A stretch of 64,000 nt of DNA from Pomphorhynchus laevis (GCA_012934845.2 WNNJ02001536.1:62001-126000); one strand, 5' to 3'; positions 34,770 to 47,899 are shown, counted from the stretch's first letter. Notes: generated by a model not told the origin, from the sequence alone. A program made the numbers and translations.

Positions 34770-35800
34770 TCAAGAAAACAAATTTATAATACTTTGATGA
34801 CTAGCTGTCAGCATCATTGGAAATTTTTTAAAAATAAACTTTACAAAATAGGATTTATTTTTAATATAGTTTAAGCCATCATTTTGTGACTCGAGATCAA
34901 CGCTGCGTTTGTATTTTTTAAAATTCTTACTTAAAATAGCATATATATTTTCTAAAAGATGTATCACACATTCAAATTTATTACAAAACCAATTTAAACA
35001 CGAACGCTTTTATAACTAACGGACTTTTATGTGCAAAATCAATCTTTTATAATTTTCATAGTTTTCAAAGATCCAGATGATAACTAAGTCGTTTTTCAAC
35101 CAAAAGCTGGTAATTAAAAACAACGAACAACAAACATATCTGAGACATTTTTCTATTTTGATATAAAATCTCCATATCGTCCTACAATGACCGGAGCTCC
35201 ATCTGTATAAACTGACATTATATTATTTAAGGGTGTGTCATTTTCTTTTTAAAAATCGTCAAATTCATTAAATATAGATTCTCCTTTGGTGTTCATCTCC
35301 AATTTTTTGTAAATAATAATTCTTGCAAGATTTATATTATATAAAGTAAAATCAGAATTCAATTTTCCTTTGTTTTTCATTTTTCTATTCGTCAAGCCGT
35401 AAAAACAATTGTGTTGTTTTTAAAATTTCACATATCGTCTTATCAAGATTGCTGGCCGTTTCATCTATACATTGCTGCACCTTTGCAATATGGAATCTAA
35501 TTGAATTGTAATAAATTGCGTATGACTTATCTTACAGCTGGAATATGAGGTTTTCATGCTTCTGCAATAAGCGATGAAATGTAGTCAGAAACGCGCATCC
35601 TATCAATATCTCGCCTTGATGTGGTTAACAACATATCTTCAAACTTCAGCTGTTTTATAAATTGACCCTTTAATTTTTGAACAAACAATAAGCCTTTATC
35701 CTTATTATCTGTATGGATTCTTTCTAGGTGTTATTTTAATTTCGAGGGTCTCGTAGACTTATTCAAAAAGACTTTCACATAATATACAGATCATCAACAA
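34770..35800 (-). mobile_element. hAT/ZBED-type transposase relic
   Basis: On the minus strand, peptides typical of ZBED/hAT transposases appear in order with intervening stops. These are a BED-finger remnant (NKSTRPSKLK, HLERIHTDNKDK), VSDYISSLIAEA followed by KPHIPA, CIDETASNLDKTICEILKTT, LRLDE, MNTKGESIFNEFDDF and VYTDGAPVIVGRYGDF. The CTDGAP-type motif and the KPHxI motif mark the family. It is heavily decayed. It could be a transposon or an old domesticated copy that died. Confidence 0.7.
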
Positions 35801-35894
35801 TGGGTTTATAGTTGCCGGTATAAAACAATAATTTAAAAAACAATCTTTATTTTGTTGTCTCTTCTGTTCTATTTACTGGTTTTCTATAGTGAAT

Positions 35895-38665
35895 AATAAC
35901 ACTACACTACTATATGCTTCAATTCTAAACGTGTCTGCAAACAAGTGTATAAATATCACCTCGATCCAGTTACAACACGATCTAACCACTAGCATCATTA
36001 TGCGAGGACGATAGTACTCAGTGGATCTTCAGCGCGCATGCACTGATCACTTACGTTTCAACATTATGTAATACTTTGATGGCCTATAAGGAATCGAGCT
36101 AGTCTTTAAAAAATTGCACAAAGCTTTCTTTCGAATTTATAAAGTCCTTTACGGCTAACACTTTTCGAAATAGATTTCTAAAGCGGGTCATATAATATGT
36201 AAAATGTAAGGATGTTATACTGTTCTATGCTTCAATCATAAACATGTGTCTGCAAACTAGTGTTCGAATATCGTCACGAACCAGTTACAACACGATCTAC
36301 CAACAAACATCATCCTGTGCCGATGTTAGTACTCAGTGGATCTTTGGGGAGCAGGCACTAAACACTAACGTTTCAACATTCTGTAATACTTGGATGGTCT
36401 ATAAGAAATACAGCTATTCGTTGATAAATTGCACGAAACTTCAGCGAATTTATAGACTCCTTATCGGTCTAGCACTTTTCAAAATTGATTTTCAGAGCAA
36501 GTCATTAATCTGAGAAATGTAAGGATGCTATAAGGCTATGTGTTTAAATCCTAAACGTGTGCCTGCAAACTAGTGTAAGAATCTCGACACGAAGTAGTTG
36601 CAACACGACCTATCCACTAATATCATCCTGCGTCGATGTTAGTACTCAGTGGATCATCAGGGTTCATGAAACATTCCTGAGAATTTATAGATTCCTTATC
36701 GGTCTAACACATTTTAAAATACTTTCCAGAGCAGGTAATTTCATCTGTGAAATGTAAGGATGTTCAGTTATTTAACTCTGTGAAAGCACTGAACATTAAC
36801 GTCTCAACATGCTGTAATACTTGGATGGTCTATTAGGAATCCAGTTGGGAATGAAAACTTGCACGAAACATTACTCCGAGTGTTTAGAATCCTTACCAGT
36901 TTAACACTTTCCGAAGTAGATTTCCAGAACAGATAATTAACTCTGGAAAATGTAAGATGTTATAGTGCTCTATGCATCAATGCTAAACATGTGTCTGCAA
37001 ACTAGTGTACGAATATTATCACTAACCAGTTGCGGTACGATCTTACCACCAACATCATCCGGCACCGACGCTTATACTCTGTGGATCTTCAAGTTGCAGG
37101 CACTGATAATTGACGTTTTAACATGTTGTAATACTTGGATGGCCTATAAGGATAGCTGGTCATTGAAAAATGGCATGAGAAATTTCTGCGAATTTATATA
37201 TTCCTTATTAGTCTATCTAACACATTTCAAAATAGTTTCAAGAGGGGGTAATTTAATCTTTGAAATGTAAGGATGCTATACGGTTATATGCTTCAATCCT
37301 AAAAATGAGTCTAAACTAGTGTATGAATATCTTCACGAACCAGTTGCAGCACGATGATAGCACAGGCATTGAGTACTAACGCTTCAACTGCTGTAATACT
37401 TAAATGGTATATAAGGAATCCGGCTAGTTGTTAAAAAAATTTCACGAAACTTTCCTGCGAATTTATATACTTCTTGCTGGCCTAATACTTTTCGAAATTG
37501 ATTTCCAGAGCAGATCATTTAATCTGTGAAGTGTGAGGATGTTATACTGATTTGTACTTCATTCCTAAACATGTGCCTCCAAACTAGTGTACGAATATCG
37601 TCACCAACCCGTTTCAGCACGATTCAACAACCAGCATCATCATTCTCCGACGTTAGTACTTATTAGATCTTCAAGGCACAAGCACTGAGCACTAACGTTT
37701 CAACATGCTGTAAACTTAGATGGCCTATAACGGATCCAGCTTGTCGTTAAAAAGTTGCATGAAACTTCATGCGAATTTATTGACTCTTTACCGGTCTAAC
37801 ACTTTTCAAAATAGATTTCCAGAGCAGGTAATTTAATCTGTTAAATGGAAGGATGTTATACTGTTTTATGCTTTAATCCTAAACATATGTCTACAATCTA
37901 ATGTACGAATATCTTCACGAACCAGTTGCAGCACGACCTAACCACAAACATCATCCTGCGTCGACGTTAATACCCAGTGGATCTTCAGGGCGCAGGCACT
38001 GATCACTAACGTATTGATATACTGTAATACTTGGATTGTCTATATAGAATTCATTTATTTGTTGAAAAATTGCACGAAATTTTTCTAATAATTTGTAGAC
38101 TCTTTACCTGTATTTTACTTTTCGGAATAGATTTCCAGAGAAGTTCATTAATAGGTAAAATGTAAGGATGTTATACCGCTCAATTTTTCAATCCTAAAAA
38201 TGTGTCTGCAAACTAGTGTACGAATATTGTCACGAACCAATTACAACACGATCTAGCCATTAACATCATCAAACGCCAACGTTAGTACTTAGTGAATCTT
38301 CAGTGCGCAGAAACTGAGCACTAACGTTTCAACATGCTGTTATACTTAGATGGTCTATAAGGAATCCGGTTAGTTTTAAAAAAAATTGCACTTAACTTTT
38401 ATAGACTCCTTACCGGTGTGACACTTTTCGAAATAGATTTCCAGAGGAGGTAATTTAATCTGTAAAATGTAAGGATGCTATACTGATCTGTGCTTCAATA
38501 CTGAACATGTGTCCGCAAACTTGTGTACGAATATCTTCACGAACCAATTACATCACAATTTCACCACCATCATAATCCTGCTCTAACATTAGTACTTTGT
38601 TGATGTTCATGGCGCATGCACTGTGCACTTACGTTTCAACATGATGCAATACTTATTTGGTCTAT
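35895..38665 (+). repeat. Satellite-like tandem array, about 310-bp unit, nine units
   Basis: A unit marked by AATGTAAGGATGTTATA, ATGTGTCTGCAAACTAGTGT, GTTAGTACTCAGTGGATCTTC and CAACATGCTGTAATACTTGG repeats head to tail. Unit starts are at about 36200, 36515, 36749, 36950, 37262, 37540, 37842, 38156 and 38464, with a leading partial unit from 35895. Most spacings are 280-315 bp; two shortened units (about 200-235 bp) lie at 36749 and 36950. Short open frames inside it recur because of the periodicity and are not genes. Confidence 0.9.
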
Positions 38666-38689
38666 TCTTTTCTAAAAACCGGTATTTTC

Positions 38690-40345
38690 TTTGGTAAAAA
38701 TATTCGCTGCCTAATGTTAATATCGGCAATATCGAATGGTGATGTTTAAAGCATAGTAATGGTGACATCCCTCATCTGACTGGAGTCTATACCTAGAACT
38801 TTAATATTTTTCGAGATAGCTTGTTTTAAGAAAACTGATAGATAGAGGAGATGTAAAATTTTTTCTATGACCTTGAGTTTTGTATGATTTGGATTGAAAA
38901 TTTGACACTTGTAGGTAGTCGAAAGCATCCTGGTAGCTTGGAAAGAGATATATGAATTGAATTAGGCCAAACTCTTACAACCTACAGCAGGGAAGATTCC
39001 AATAACCGCTTGAAAGAACGCCACTCTGATCGGATCAAAATGAAACCACTTTCTCAACCAAGTATCTTTCTCTAACCGCCAGCGAAGTAGATCGTTCGTA
39101 GATGCCAATTGTTGGCGTTACTGCCAGCACGCAGGACATGAGTAATTTAGCAAGACGGAAGATTTTGACGGGTATTTAACTAAGGTTACAAGATATTGAG
39201 ATGAAGAGGAATTTAGCGGGGTTATATACGCAGTATAGTGGACGGATATTTGCATCGGGATAAATTGAGTAATATCCTGGGGAGGGCGGATCGATTTAGT
39301 CTCTTAAAGCGCTATAACATCTGCATATCCGCAAGATAAAAGTAGAAGCACTTTCCGAATTCCACTGAAGGCTATTCAGTGAAAAAGAATCTGAACTACA
39401 CATTGCGTTGATTTACCTGTGTGAGTACAGCCCACTAGTTGTGACAGCAGTGAAAGGGCTGCCCCTTTCATTGCTAGAGCCAACCGGGAGCACACCTTCA
39501 CATCCGGGCAGGTGCGAATATCAATATTTCCCTTGCTGTTTTGCATTCGGCCTGAGCTTCAATAAATGCCGACTTTCAGTTACTAGAATTCTTTGATATT
39601 TTGAGACCTAATCTTCGATTAGTGGGAGATGGCCGTTTCTTTGATGATTTCTGAATAGTCGGAGTTAGCACCGGAGCATTTTTTACATCAAGCATCTGGT
39701 AACTATGCTTTGGAAGAGTTTAGCTTGTTCAGCCATATGAAAATTAACCAAAGCTCTGTGATCTTCCATCTAATTTCTAATAATGCTAAGAAGATTGTTG
39801 TTCGAGAGGTTATTAGTTTCGTTGACATTTGTTTTGATTGCGCTTGAAAAGGATGTCACTGCGGCTGAAGTTTTCACGAAGTGCCTTGGTTCTTACTCTT
39901 TAAATGCCTCGCACTTTTTAGAAACACACGGGGATGTTTGCCCTGCAGCTAGAACATATGGGGTCGTCGTTTTTGGTCATGACCCCTGATGTCCTTTTTC
40001 TAGGTACGTGGAACATTGTGGATCAAGCGCCAGTGCCCCCACTTATGACACTTCTGACAGTGGGTGTAAGTGGCGTATAAATCGTATATTGGAAAGAAAG
40101 ACATCTAATTCTGTTATATCGCCATTTTCAATAGAAGCATCAATGTTAATAATTTTTAAGGTTGCCGTGATGCCTTTGTGGACACCAGAGCCTAAATGGA
40201 TGAGATAATTATTAAAATAATCAACATACTGGCCAGCTAGTTCGTAATTTGATAAGGAAATCATGAATTTACTTGGGTATTTCCTGGCTGTGTTGTATAT
40301 TACCCTTATATTACCATTTCGGGGAACTTACCCACAAAGGGTTCA
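38690..40345 (-). mobile_element. LINE D copy 2, decayed
   Basis: It matches LINE D copy 1 on the minus strand. KCQIFNPNHTKLKV (38928-38746) corresponds to DRIYNPTLTKLKV, and the EN start LQWNS equivalent is near 39350. The ORF1 zinc-knuckle CHKWGHW is near 40045, and an ORF1 segment lies at 40264-40043. The nuclease and RT are partly missing and the frames are broken. It directly follows the satellite array. Confidence 0.75.
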
Positions 40346-40497
40346 AGAAAAATTCCGAAGTAATCTTCCATTTTTAGTAAGTTGGAAATGCTCACCTCCA
40401 CTGATGAATGTCGTCACATCGGCAACACTCAAGTAGAATGAAGTACTCACTGGTCATTTCGGTTGCCTTGTGACATTGTGAATGAAAGCGTTTCGGA

Positions 40498-40800
40498 CAC
40501 TTTGCTTAATCGATTGAGGCTTACGCTCTTAAACCAGATCGGATTGCTGTGTGGACCAACCTTAAACACTAGGCAGAGGTTGTTGCTGAATTGTCACTGC
40601 ACTCGTTGAATCCTTAATAGATACGGCATTTATAATAGTAGTGCACGGATGTGCTGAGTAGACAACTGTTTAGGATTTATTACAATGTTGTTGCTGAATT
40701 TCTTACAATTCCGCAGCAACTTGTGCTTAGTGTTTAAGGATTGTCCACACAGCAATTCGATCAGGTAAAGAACGCAATCTTCAAACAATTAAGCAAAGTG
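40498..40800. repeat. Foldback element (96-bp arms)
   Basis: Left arm 40498-40593 and right arm 40706-40800 are reverse complements with scattered mismatches. Both begin at the outside with CACTTTGCTTAAT. The spacer is about 112 bp. There is no coding capacity, consistent with a MITE or foldback transposon. Confidence 0.8.
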
Positions 40801-41089
40801 ATGGAAGATGGCAGATAAATAGAGAGAATGCGCTGGCATTAGCCAGTGCTCTTAGCTAATGATCCTTTTGGTGAAGCAGTTAATACTTAGATTGCTAGAG
40901 CATGTCTAGCTCAAAGTATGTTTTGACATACTCGTGCCATCTGTCGATCCTCCTCTGCATCCAGTAGTGGGAGGTGCTGGCACTGATGAATCAAAACAAT
41001 GACAAAACGGTACTAGTTATCATTTTGTCGATTCTTTCGTGGCTGCCACATTGATATATAAACAAGTTCCTACGGAATTCTCTCACTTT

Positions 41090-41325
41090 ATATATCAGCG
41101 ATGATCGATGATTGCCTCGTTTTTCTAACTGTCTTTCAAACGCTGACGGATATATATAGCAGCAAATATGTATTATATATTATGTATATATATTATGTAT
41201 ATCATATATATTATGTATATGTGTACGAATATGTATATATTAGCAGCAAATATGGATTAAAAATCAATCGTAGCCAGCTTTGGCTCCTAGACCACAGTTT
41301 CAAGCGATTGTTCGCAATAACAATA
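41090..41325. repeat. AT-dinucleotide tract and dispersed repeat (copy 1)
   Basis: A TATATTATG microsatellite (about 41168-41240) is followed by CAGCAAATATGGATTAA...TAGCCAGCTTTGGCTCCT (41242-41320). This recurs at 51795-51873 and 52191-52246. The family is unknown. Confidence 0.6.
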
Positions 41326-43020
41326 TATGTAGCGCTGATTGAATTTATTAAATTTGAGATTATTTTTACTTACTTTTAGTTAGTTTATATTTTATCTTAA
41401 CAATTTAAATTAGCATTAATAATGCCTGTTAATTCATTATAGATTAAAATAAGTTATAACCCAAAAAGATTTCATTTTAACACTGTAAATAAAATAATTT
41501 ATTTCGATATAATATCAGAAATTAAAACTTAATTTCACTTCTCCAAACAGAACACTAGCTATAAAAGCACATTAAACATTACTAATATGCATATAAAATC
41601 AGTTATACGGTGATCTTGTTTATCACAGCTTGAACAATGATCATGTTAAACATTCGGAATTTTCAAAAGTATTTTATCATACGCAAATGAGTAAAATTGT
41701 ATGCAACATGTTTTATAATGTATGTTAATATTACATTTTTAATAATTTATACGAATAAGACATATTCATGATTGTCTTTTTGTTCTCACCGTCTTTCTAA
41801 AGCTGATGGCGACGGCTTTCAAAACAAAACCGACATTGGAGTAAACTTTAAATTATCTTGATTTATGCATAGTCAATGATATTAAATAATAACTTTTTTT
41901 CTTAAACTTTAAATCTACGTTTGTCTTTATTTGGAATCGAAATCACATATAGTTTCTTAGTAGTTCCTCCTGATTACCTCTAATCTATATTTTCATACTA
42001 CGTTTGTTATTTATTAGCCAATTCATAAAAATTGACTTTTATTTTAAATTTCAATTTTTTATTTTAACTTGATATAAGTTATTTAAAATCTAATAACAAT
42101 TTTTTATAATTATTACCTAATTATTAAATTTTGATTTATTGATTTAGCATTATTATTATTTTTATTTATTTATTATTTTATAATAGTATTAAATACGCTG
42201 ACTCAGTTAGTTGAATTGATTTGTTTTTGATTTTATTTCTTTAATTCTATTTGCTCGAATTATCAATTCAATATTTTTTGTATTTCTTTTATGTTATAAA
42301 TAGTAGCCCATTATTTTGCTTTGTTCCCCATTTTATTGATGTTTAGACAGTGCTCAATAACAAAACAGACATTGGAGTAGAGCTTTAAATTATCTTGATT
42401 TATGCATAATCAATGATATTGAATAATAATGTTCTTACTTAAACGTTCAATCTACGTTTGTCGTTATGTGGAATCGAAATCACATATCATTTATTTATTT
42501 TTGATTTAATTTCCCTTTAATTCAAGTTGCATAAATTATCAATTCAATAATTTTTTGGCATTTTATTCGATGTTGTAAATAGTAGCCCATTATTTAGCTT
42601 TGTTCCTCATTTTATTCGTGTTTTTGATTTTGATCCATTAATTCCATTTCCGGCTGGGTGCATTTTTCAACGCTGGTGAAAAATCACCTTACGGTTGTAA
42701 ATAGTAGCCCATTATTTAGCTTTGTTTCTCATTTTATTCATGTTTTTGATTTTGATCCATTAATTCCATTTCCCCTTAATCGACATTATACATGACGTTT
42801 TAACATCATGTATAAAATATCCAGGGATGCTCGAGCTATAAATTTATAAAACTGTCTTATTTCTTTTGCAGGAAAACAATGTTTGTATGATGAATTAAGC
42901 TGACCATTTGAAAGTAACAAATTTATCTAGCGTTTAAATATTTTAATAAAATTATGGTTAAAAATATTTAATTTCTTATATATATCCTTTGTTATTAACT
43001 TAATATCCTCATTTATATAG
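41326..43020. repeat. Local duplications upstream of NDUFB10
   Basis: A block at 41821-41950 (CGACATTGGAGTAAACTTTAAATTATC...) recurs at 42360-42490. A second block containing AATAGTAGCCCATTATTT recurs at about 42300, 42585 and 42700, the last two with the following TTTTGATTTTGATCCATTAA. A Penelope terminal-repeat piece lies at 41940-42215. No gene is seen. Confidence 0.65.
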
Positions 43021-43120
43021 ATGTCTTCTAACAAAGGCTTCGATGAGTTTGGTTATCCTACAAACAAGTTTGTTCTATTTCTATACGCATGTTTTGATAA
43101 ACCGGTTACATGGTTTCGAG
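43021..43120 (+). CDS. NDUFB10: NDUFB10, exon 1
   Basis: NDUFB10 is an accessory subunit of mitochondrial complex I on the intermembrane-space side of the membrane arm. Exon 1 starts at ATG 43021 and encodes residues 1-33, including FVLFLYACFDKPVTWFR, the counterpart of the ...KAFDLIVDRPVTLVRE block of the human protein. It ends one base into a codon at a consensus donor GTAGGC (43121). A TTTATATAG acceptor-like site lies directly before the ATG. Together the four exons give 645 nt (214 residues and stop), longer than the 172 residues of human NDUFB10 mainly at the C terminus. There are no disrupting stops. Confidence 0.92.
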
Positions 43121-45085
43121 GTAGGCTTTTGTTGAGTTAATCTTTAACTATTAAATTATAAATAATAAAAAATTATTTTGATTTTATAAATACAGCGGAA
43201 CCATGTAAATTACTTAACATTATAATAAATTAATTAAATATTTTAATGACCGTGTTTACTACATGTTTTCTAATTTGCATACATTTTATGAGCATGCGTG
43301 CAAATGTTTTATCGAAACCGTCCATATTTCCACAGCTTACTCCTCATTATTAACACCTCTATTTTTATATCCTTATAGTTTGATATATTTATCGCGAATC
43401 TCTAATTTTTAATTTACGACATTTTATTTAATAATGGTTTTTCTCGATGAGTACTTATTAATGTTCACTTGTTAATATTAATCTTCAGTTAATTAAATAT
43501 TTTACCATCATTTGTTATATCGAATTTATAACTCATAAGATATGTATTGTATCAATGTCATTGCTGTCTTATTCTATCAATTGCGTATTTCATGTAATAT
43601 GTTATCTAAGCTTTTATTTAATTTTGGTAAATGCATTAATATTTTACTGACTTGAAAGATTTTGTCGACAATGCATTGCTATGCGAGTACATCCTGTAAA
43701 AAAGAACTTAATCTTTCAAAGTATTCATTCAATTTTTTCTTGAACACATTAATAATTTGATTGTCATGTTGAAATATGTTAATCAAATACATGCTTTAAT
43801 TGAAGTTATTATATTTCTTGTATTCAGAAATATATCATATAAAGCCCTTATAATTGTAAATGTTATTCGTTTATAAAAATTGATAAAATTTATAAAAAAA
43901 AACAATTTATAAAAATTGTTGCTAATATATTAGTATTTTTTCAGATAAAAACTACAGAAAGAAAACTATAATTCTTATGTTTTTAGTATATCTTAAGCAA
44001 TACAAATTATATATAATTTACATATTTAAGGTGATATATATAGGGTCTTTATAACAATAACTGAAACCTGGGGTCATTTCAAGACGCTTAATATTTAATC
44101 TAATTAAATTAATAAAACCCCAAGAAGGCATTTTTTATTTAATTTGTGTTATATGTAGTTACTACATAGCTATTTTCATGCAAAATATAGTATTATATAT
44201 AGATTATATCAATTTCAAAATTTTAGTATTTAAATATCATTATATGTTTGTAAATGTATGAGTAAAACTTGCTCATCATCTTTCCAATTTGAATATTTAT
44301 AGAGATTTGGAAAATTAACTTATACTTAATTTCTATTATATTAGAATTATTTAATAATATATAATTAAAAAATTAATTCAGAAAAATCAAGGAGATCGAG
44401 ATGCGGATTTGTGCAGCTAACGCAGCAATGCGTTCTTTGTACAGGTCTGTGATGGTGAAGCGGGAGTTTTGTCTTTGGGCGAAGCTTTCGGTTTACCACG
44501 CAATCTTCGGTCCTATCTTAACCTATGGTTATGAGATTTTTGTTATGATCGAAAGGATAATATCTCGGATACAGGCTGCCGAAATGAGGTTCCTTCGCGG
44601 TGTGGCCGGTCTTAGCCTTAGAGATAAGATTAAGAATTCGGATCCGGGATGGACTCTGAGTAAAGTCGCCCTCTTTTCCATATCGAAGAAAGTCATTGAG
44701 GTGGCTAGGACACGTTGTGAGGATGTCGAGGAATCGCCTTCCTCTGAGGGTATTCCAGGCCGGACTCTCTGAAAGACACTCGAGGTAGACCTCGATACCG
44801 ATGGAGGGATCAAATCCCGAAACTGACCGAAGACCGCCTTTGGCTATCTGAAAGAGAATGTTGGTCTGTCGTTCAGGATCGCGATGTTTTGAGTAATTTG
44901 GTTCGTGCACTGACTCCACGACCCGACAATTAGACAAGTGGTTGACAGGATAAATCTTGTATATTTTTTGTTTTTTTTTCGTCTAGAAATTGTTGTTTTA
45001 AAAAATTAATTAAATTATTACTTATTTAATTATTCGATTTTCTCAATAAAACTAAATTTATAAAATTGTTTTTCTTACTTCTTAG
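43121..45085 (+). other. NDUFB10: NDUFB10 intron 1 (1965 bp)
   Basis: The intron starts GTAGGC and ends CTTCTTAG. It contains an RTE-like LINE piece (44390-44940). The rest is AT-rich and shows nothing recognisable. Confidence 0.85.
44390..44940 (+). mobile_element. RTE-like LINE 3' piece, copy 1, in intron 1
   Basis: A frame at 44401-44772 encodes the RT thumb region (NAAMRSLYRS, KLSVYHAIFGPILTYGYE, ERIISRIQAAEMRFLRGVAG). It is strongly similar to 59220-59580. It is more GC-rich than the intron around it, 5'-truncated and not coding as a whole. Confidence 0.8.
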
Positions 45086-45224
45086 AGAAAGTCGTTGAAC
45101 CATGTAGACTACCTGCTGTACCATATTATCATCGTAAACTAAATCGTGTTCCATCTATTGATGAATGTGAAATGAATGACGCTGTGTGTATTACTGAGGC
45201 ATCAGTACAGTTCAAAACTGACAG
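45086..45224 (+). CDS. NDUFB10: NDUFB10, exon 2
   Basis: Exon 2 follows CTTCTTAG and encodes residues 34-79 plus two bases of codon 80. It carries PYYHRKLNRVPSIDECE, matching the YYYHRQYRRVPDITECK segment of human NDUFB10, and the first conserved cysteine pair C61-x6-C68. The donor is AG|GTATGA. These cysteines correspond to human Cys71 and Cys78, which form an intramolecular disulfide used for intermembrane-space import of the family. The phase joins exactly to exons 1 and 3. Confidence 0.93.
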
Positions 45225-47345
45225 GTATGATATAACAGTAATTAAATTTAAAGCCCGTTTACTCTAACTATGTGATTACCAGTTGTGTTTTGTTATGTAC
45301 TGAGACATACGCAATAATTTTTAAGTAGTCCTTTAGCTTTTAGTTAGCTCAATCTTTTGATTTATTTCAATATCAAATAAGCTTAATAACAAATTAGTGC
45401 AATTATAAAAATAGGGTGAAAGTTTAGTTATTCATATTACAATTTTTTTCTTTTGATAATGTTGAATAAATTAAATATACAAAACCTATTCTGATACATA
45501 GTTTGTTATCTATTAGTCATTCATAAAAATTGATTTTTATTTTTAATTTCAGTTTATAATTCATCTTGATTTAAATTATATGAAATCTTATAACAATTAT
45601 TTATTATTAATTTTTTATTTTTTAACTATTAAACTTTTATTTTGCATTATTTTTAATTTGCAATATAAAATACGTAGACTAAGTTAGCTTATTTAATTTG
45701 TCATATCAAGTGATATTTTTTCTATCCAGATTCCCAGTAAAAAATAATCTGCAAATATATTTCTAAAGGATATTTTGTATTTTAATCGATTTTTGTTAGT
45801 TCTATATCAGTTATTTATTTAATTTTGACTTTATTGTATAGTAGAAATTAAATAATAATATTAGAAATAAATGATCTACATTCATATATTAATTCTGGGA
45901 TTTTCTAGCATGAAACGAATCAAACACTAATTCGTTTTTATATTTTGCTATCAGCAGCTAGCGTAATATAAAAATTAAATAATATTGTATAGATTCTGTT
46001 CGAAAATTCTAGAATTATAATATTAATACTTAAATTAATTAATAATTAATTTGATAAAATTAAATCGTTAAATAAAATACAAGCCTTATTCAAGGCATCT
46101 TTAAGAACTATCAAATGATATGAAATATGATGTGCCGATAAGTCATTCTTCCCGACTAGGTTTATATTGTAATATCGCTCTGAGGGGCATTGATTGCAGC
46201 TGGATATTTATAATTTGCTTGATTACATGTATATTTTTGTGTGCTTTTGAATATATTAATCGAATTAATGTGTAGTAAATCATTTGTTTCCTCAGTTTCA
46301 ATTACATCAAATTCTTTAGTCAGTAATTGAGAACACTTATCTCGAGATATAAGATCCGATGACATGATGATCCTTGTCATTGGACTATATTTAACGTTAT
46401 ATTGATGATTAGTTAAATCCTTTTAGCTATTACCTTGTTTTTAACTTTGCCACAGGTTTTTTGTGATTTAACTTTACACCGATAAATATGGGAATAAGAT
46501 CAGTTTTTTTACGTCTGGTTAATCACTGGTATGTGATGTTCATTACGATAATTTAACATTTCTATGTAAATATTGAGGCCTAATTATAGGACTGATATAA
46601 GTTCTATATATGAGGCCTAATATAAGGCCTAATTATAGGACTTTGAGCTGTACATTAAAACAGATTTAGCAAATATTTTTAGGTAGTAATGTGATACTTT
46701 GTTTTGTACAGATTTCGCAACTTTATAACTGATTTCTTCTATGAAAATTCAGAATTCAAGAATACAATTTCATTGAATGATTCTCATGTAATATAGTCGC
46801 ATCAATGACCATTAATTTTACAACAAAAGAAGATGGTTTAGTCTAAAGCATGCATTACAACACAGCGTTCACTACATCATCTCAAATGTGTTACCAGTTT
46901 TTTAAATTTAACTCTCGAAAGAAGCTTAACGTAATGTGACGTGCTTGAGCTAGAAGTTGTTTTGTCTAAAAGTTTTTAAATAAAAGCTTTTTAATATAAA
47001 AACTGTTTCTATATAACTTTTATATAAATAATGCACAGAACGTCACAACAGTTTTTGATTCACAAATTAGAAGCTAAAGGTTACAACAGGAACTATATTT
47101 CCGCTCAAGAAATATGCTTGTTTGTAAGAAACATGCTGCTCAACGATTTGGTTGTCAATTTGTAGATACTTTTCTGTAATTAAGAATACCATCAAAATGG
47201 TTACAGCACAACCATTAATATGTTATTATATAGAAAAGGCTTGTTTCTCATAGTTAATTTTTTCCATTTTGCTAAATGCATGCATTCATGATGCCTTTCG
47301 TTTAATTTGTGCTCAAGTTATAAAGTTTAAATTTTGATTTTACAG
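45225..47345 (+). other. NDUFB10: NDUFB10 intron 2 (2121 bp)
   Basis: The intron starts GTATGA and ends TTTACAG. A Penelope terminal-repeat piece lies at about 45481-45700. A triplicated motif AGGCCTAATTATAGGAC lies at 46575-46640. A short minus-strand frame (46380-46162) is of unknown meaning. Confidence 0.8.
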
Positions 47346-47485
47346 GCTGATCGATCAGAGAATTGTCGAGATTTTACGATACCGTTGGGTGCGATGTCGT
47401 GAATTTCACGGAGAAAACAATTATTACCCATGCTATAAGCAACTAGACGACTTCACAGTTGCAAGTACAAACTTCTTTATAAAAT
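47346..47485 (+). CDS. NDUFB10: NDUFB10, exon 3
   Basis: Exon 3 encodes residues 80-126 plus one base. It carries the second cysteine pair, C97-x11-C109 in VRCREFHGENNYYPCYKQL, which has the same spacing as human Cys107 and Cys119. It is bounded by TTTACAG and the strong donor GTAAGA. The remaining single T joins AT of exon 4 to make Tyr127. Confidence 0.93.
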
Positions 47486-47899
47486 GTAAGATAAGTATGT
47501 TTTTATGCGTAAACCATAATTTACGAATTCATAGATTCACCCTCTATTACTTGCAATTATATTTGAATATGCAATTTGTGGATTATTAATAAATGCATTC
47601 TAAAACGACTAGTTTCTATCTGCGAGTAATTGTAGAAGCTTGTCATGCTGTCAGTGATAGAAAATTTCGTTTACACTATAATAATTCAACTTAGGGGAGT
47701 CATTACACACATATGAGGTCGTTGCAAACGTGTATATTGTTGTGTACGGCGTTTTTCTTTTGTCATTTCGTTTGCGTTAATGTTTTTTATTAATAAATGC
47801 AAGTTAATAATGCATAAACAAGAAAATAAAAATTGAAAGTTAAATATCTTATTGTTTATTATCCTTGTTTATTGTAATGCATCCATCGTTTCTTTATAT

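Noticed and set aside
36244-37270. Recurring frames starting MCLQTSVRI
   Set aside because: They repeat with the satellite period and decay from unit to unit, so they reflect the tandem unit and not a gene family.
41101-41379. 92-residue Tyr-rich frame
   Set aside because: Produced by a TATATTATG microsatellite.
46162-46380. 72-residue minus-strand frame in NDUFB10 intron 2
   Set aside because: No recognisable domain. It might be an old element piece, but nothing supports a call.
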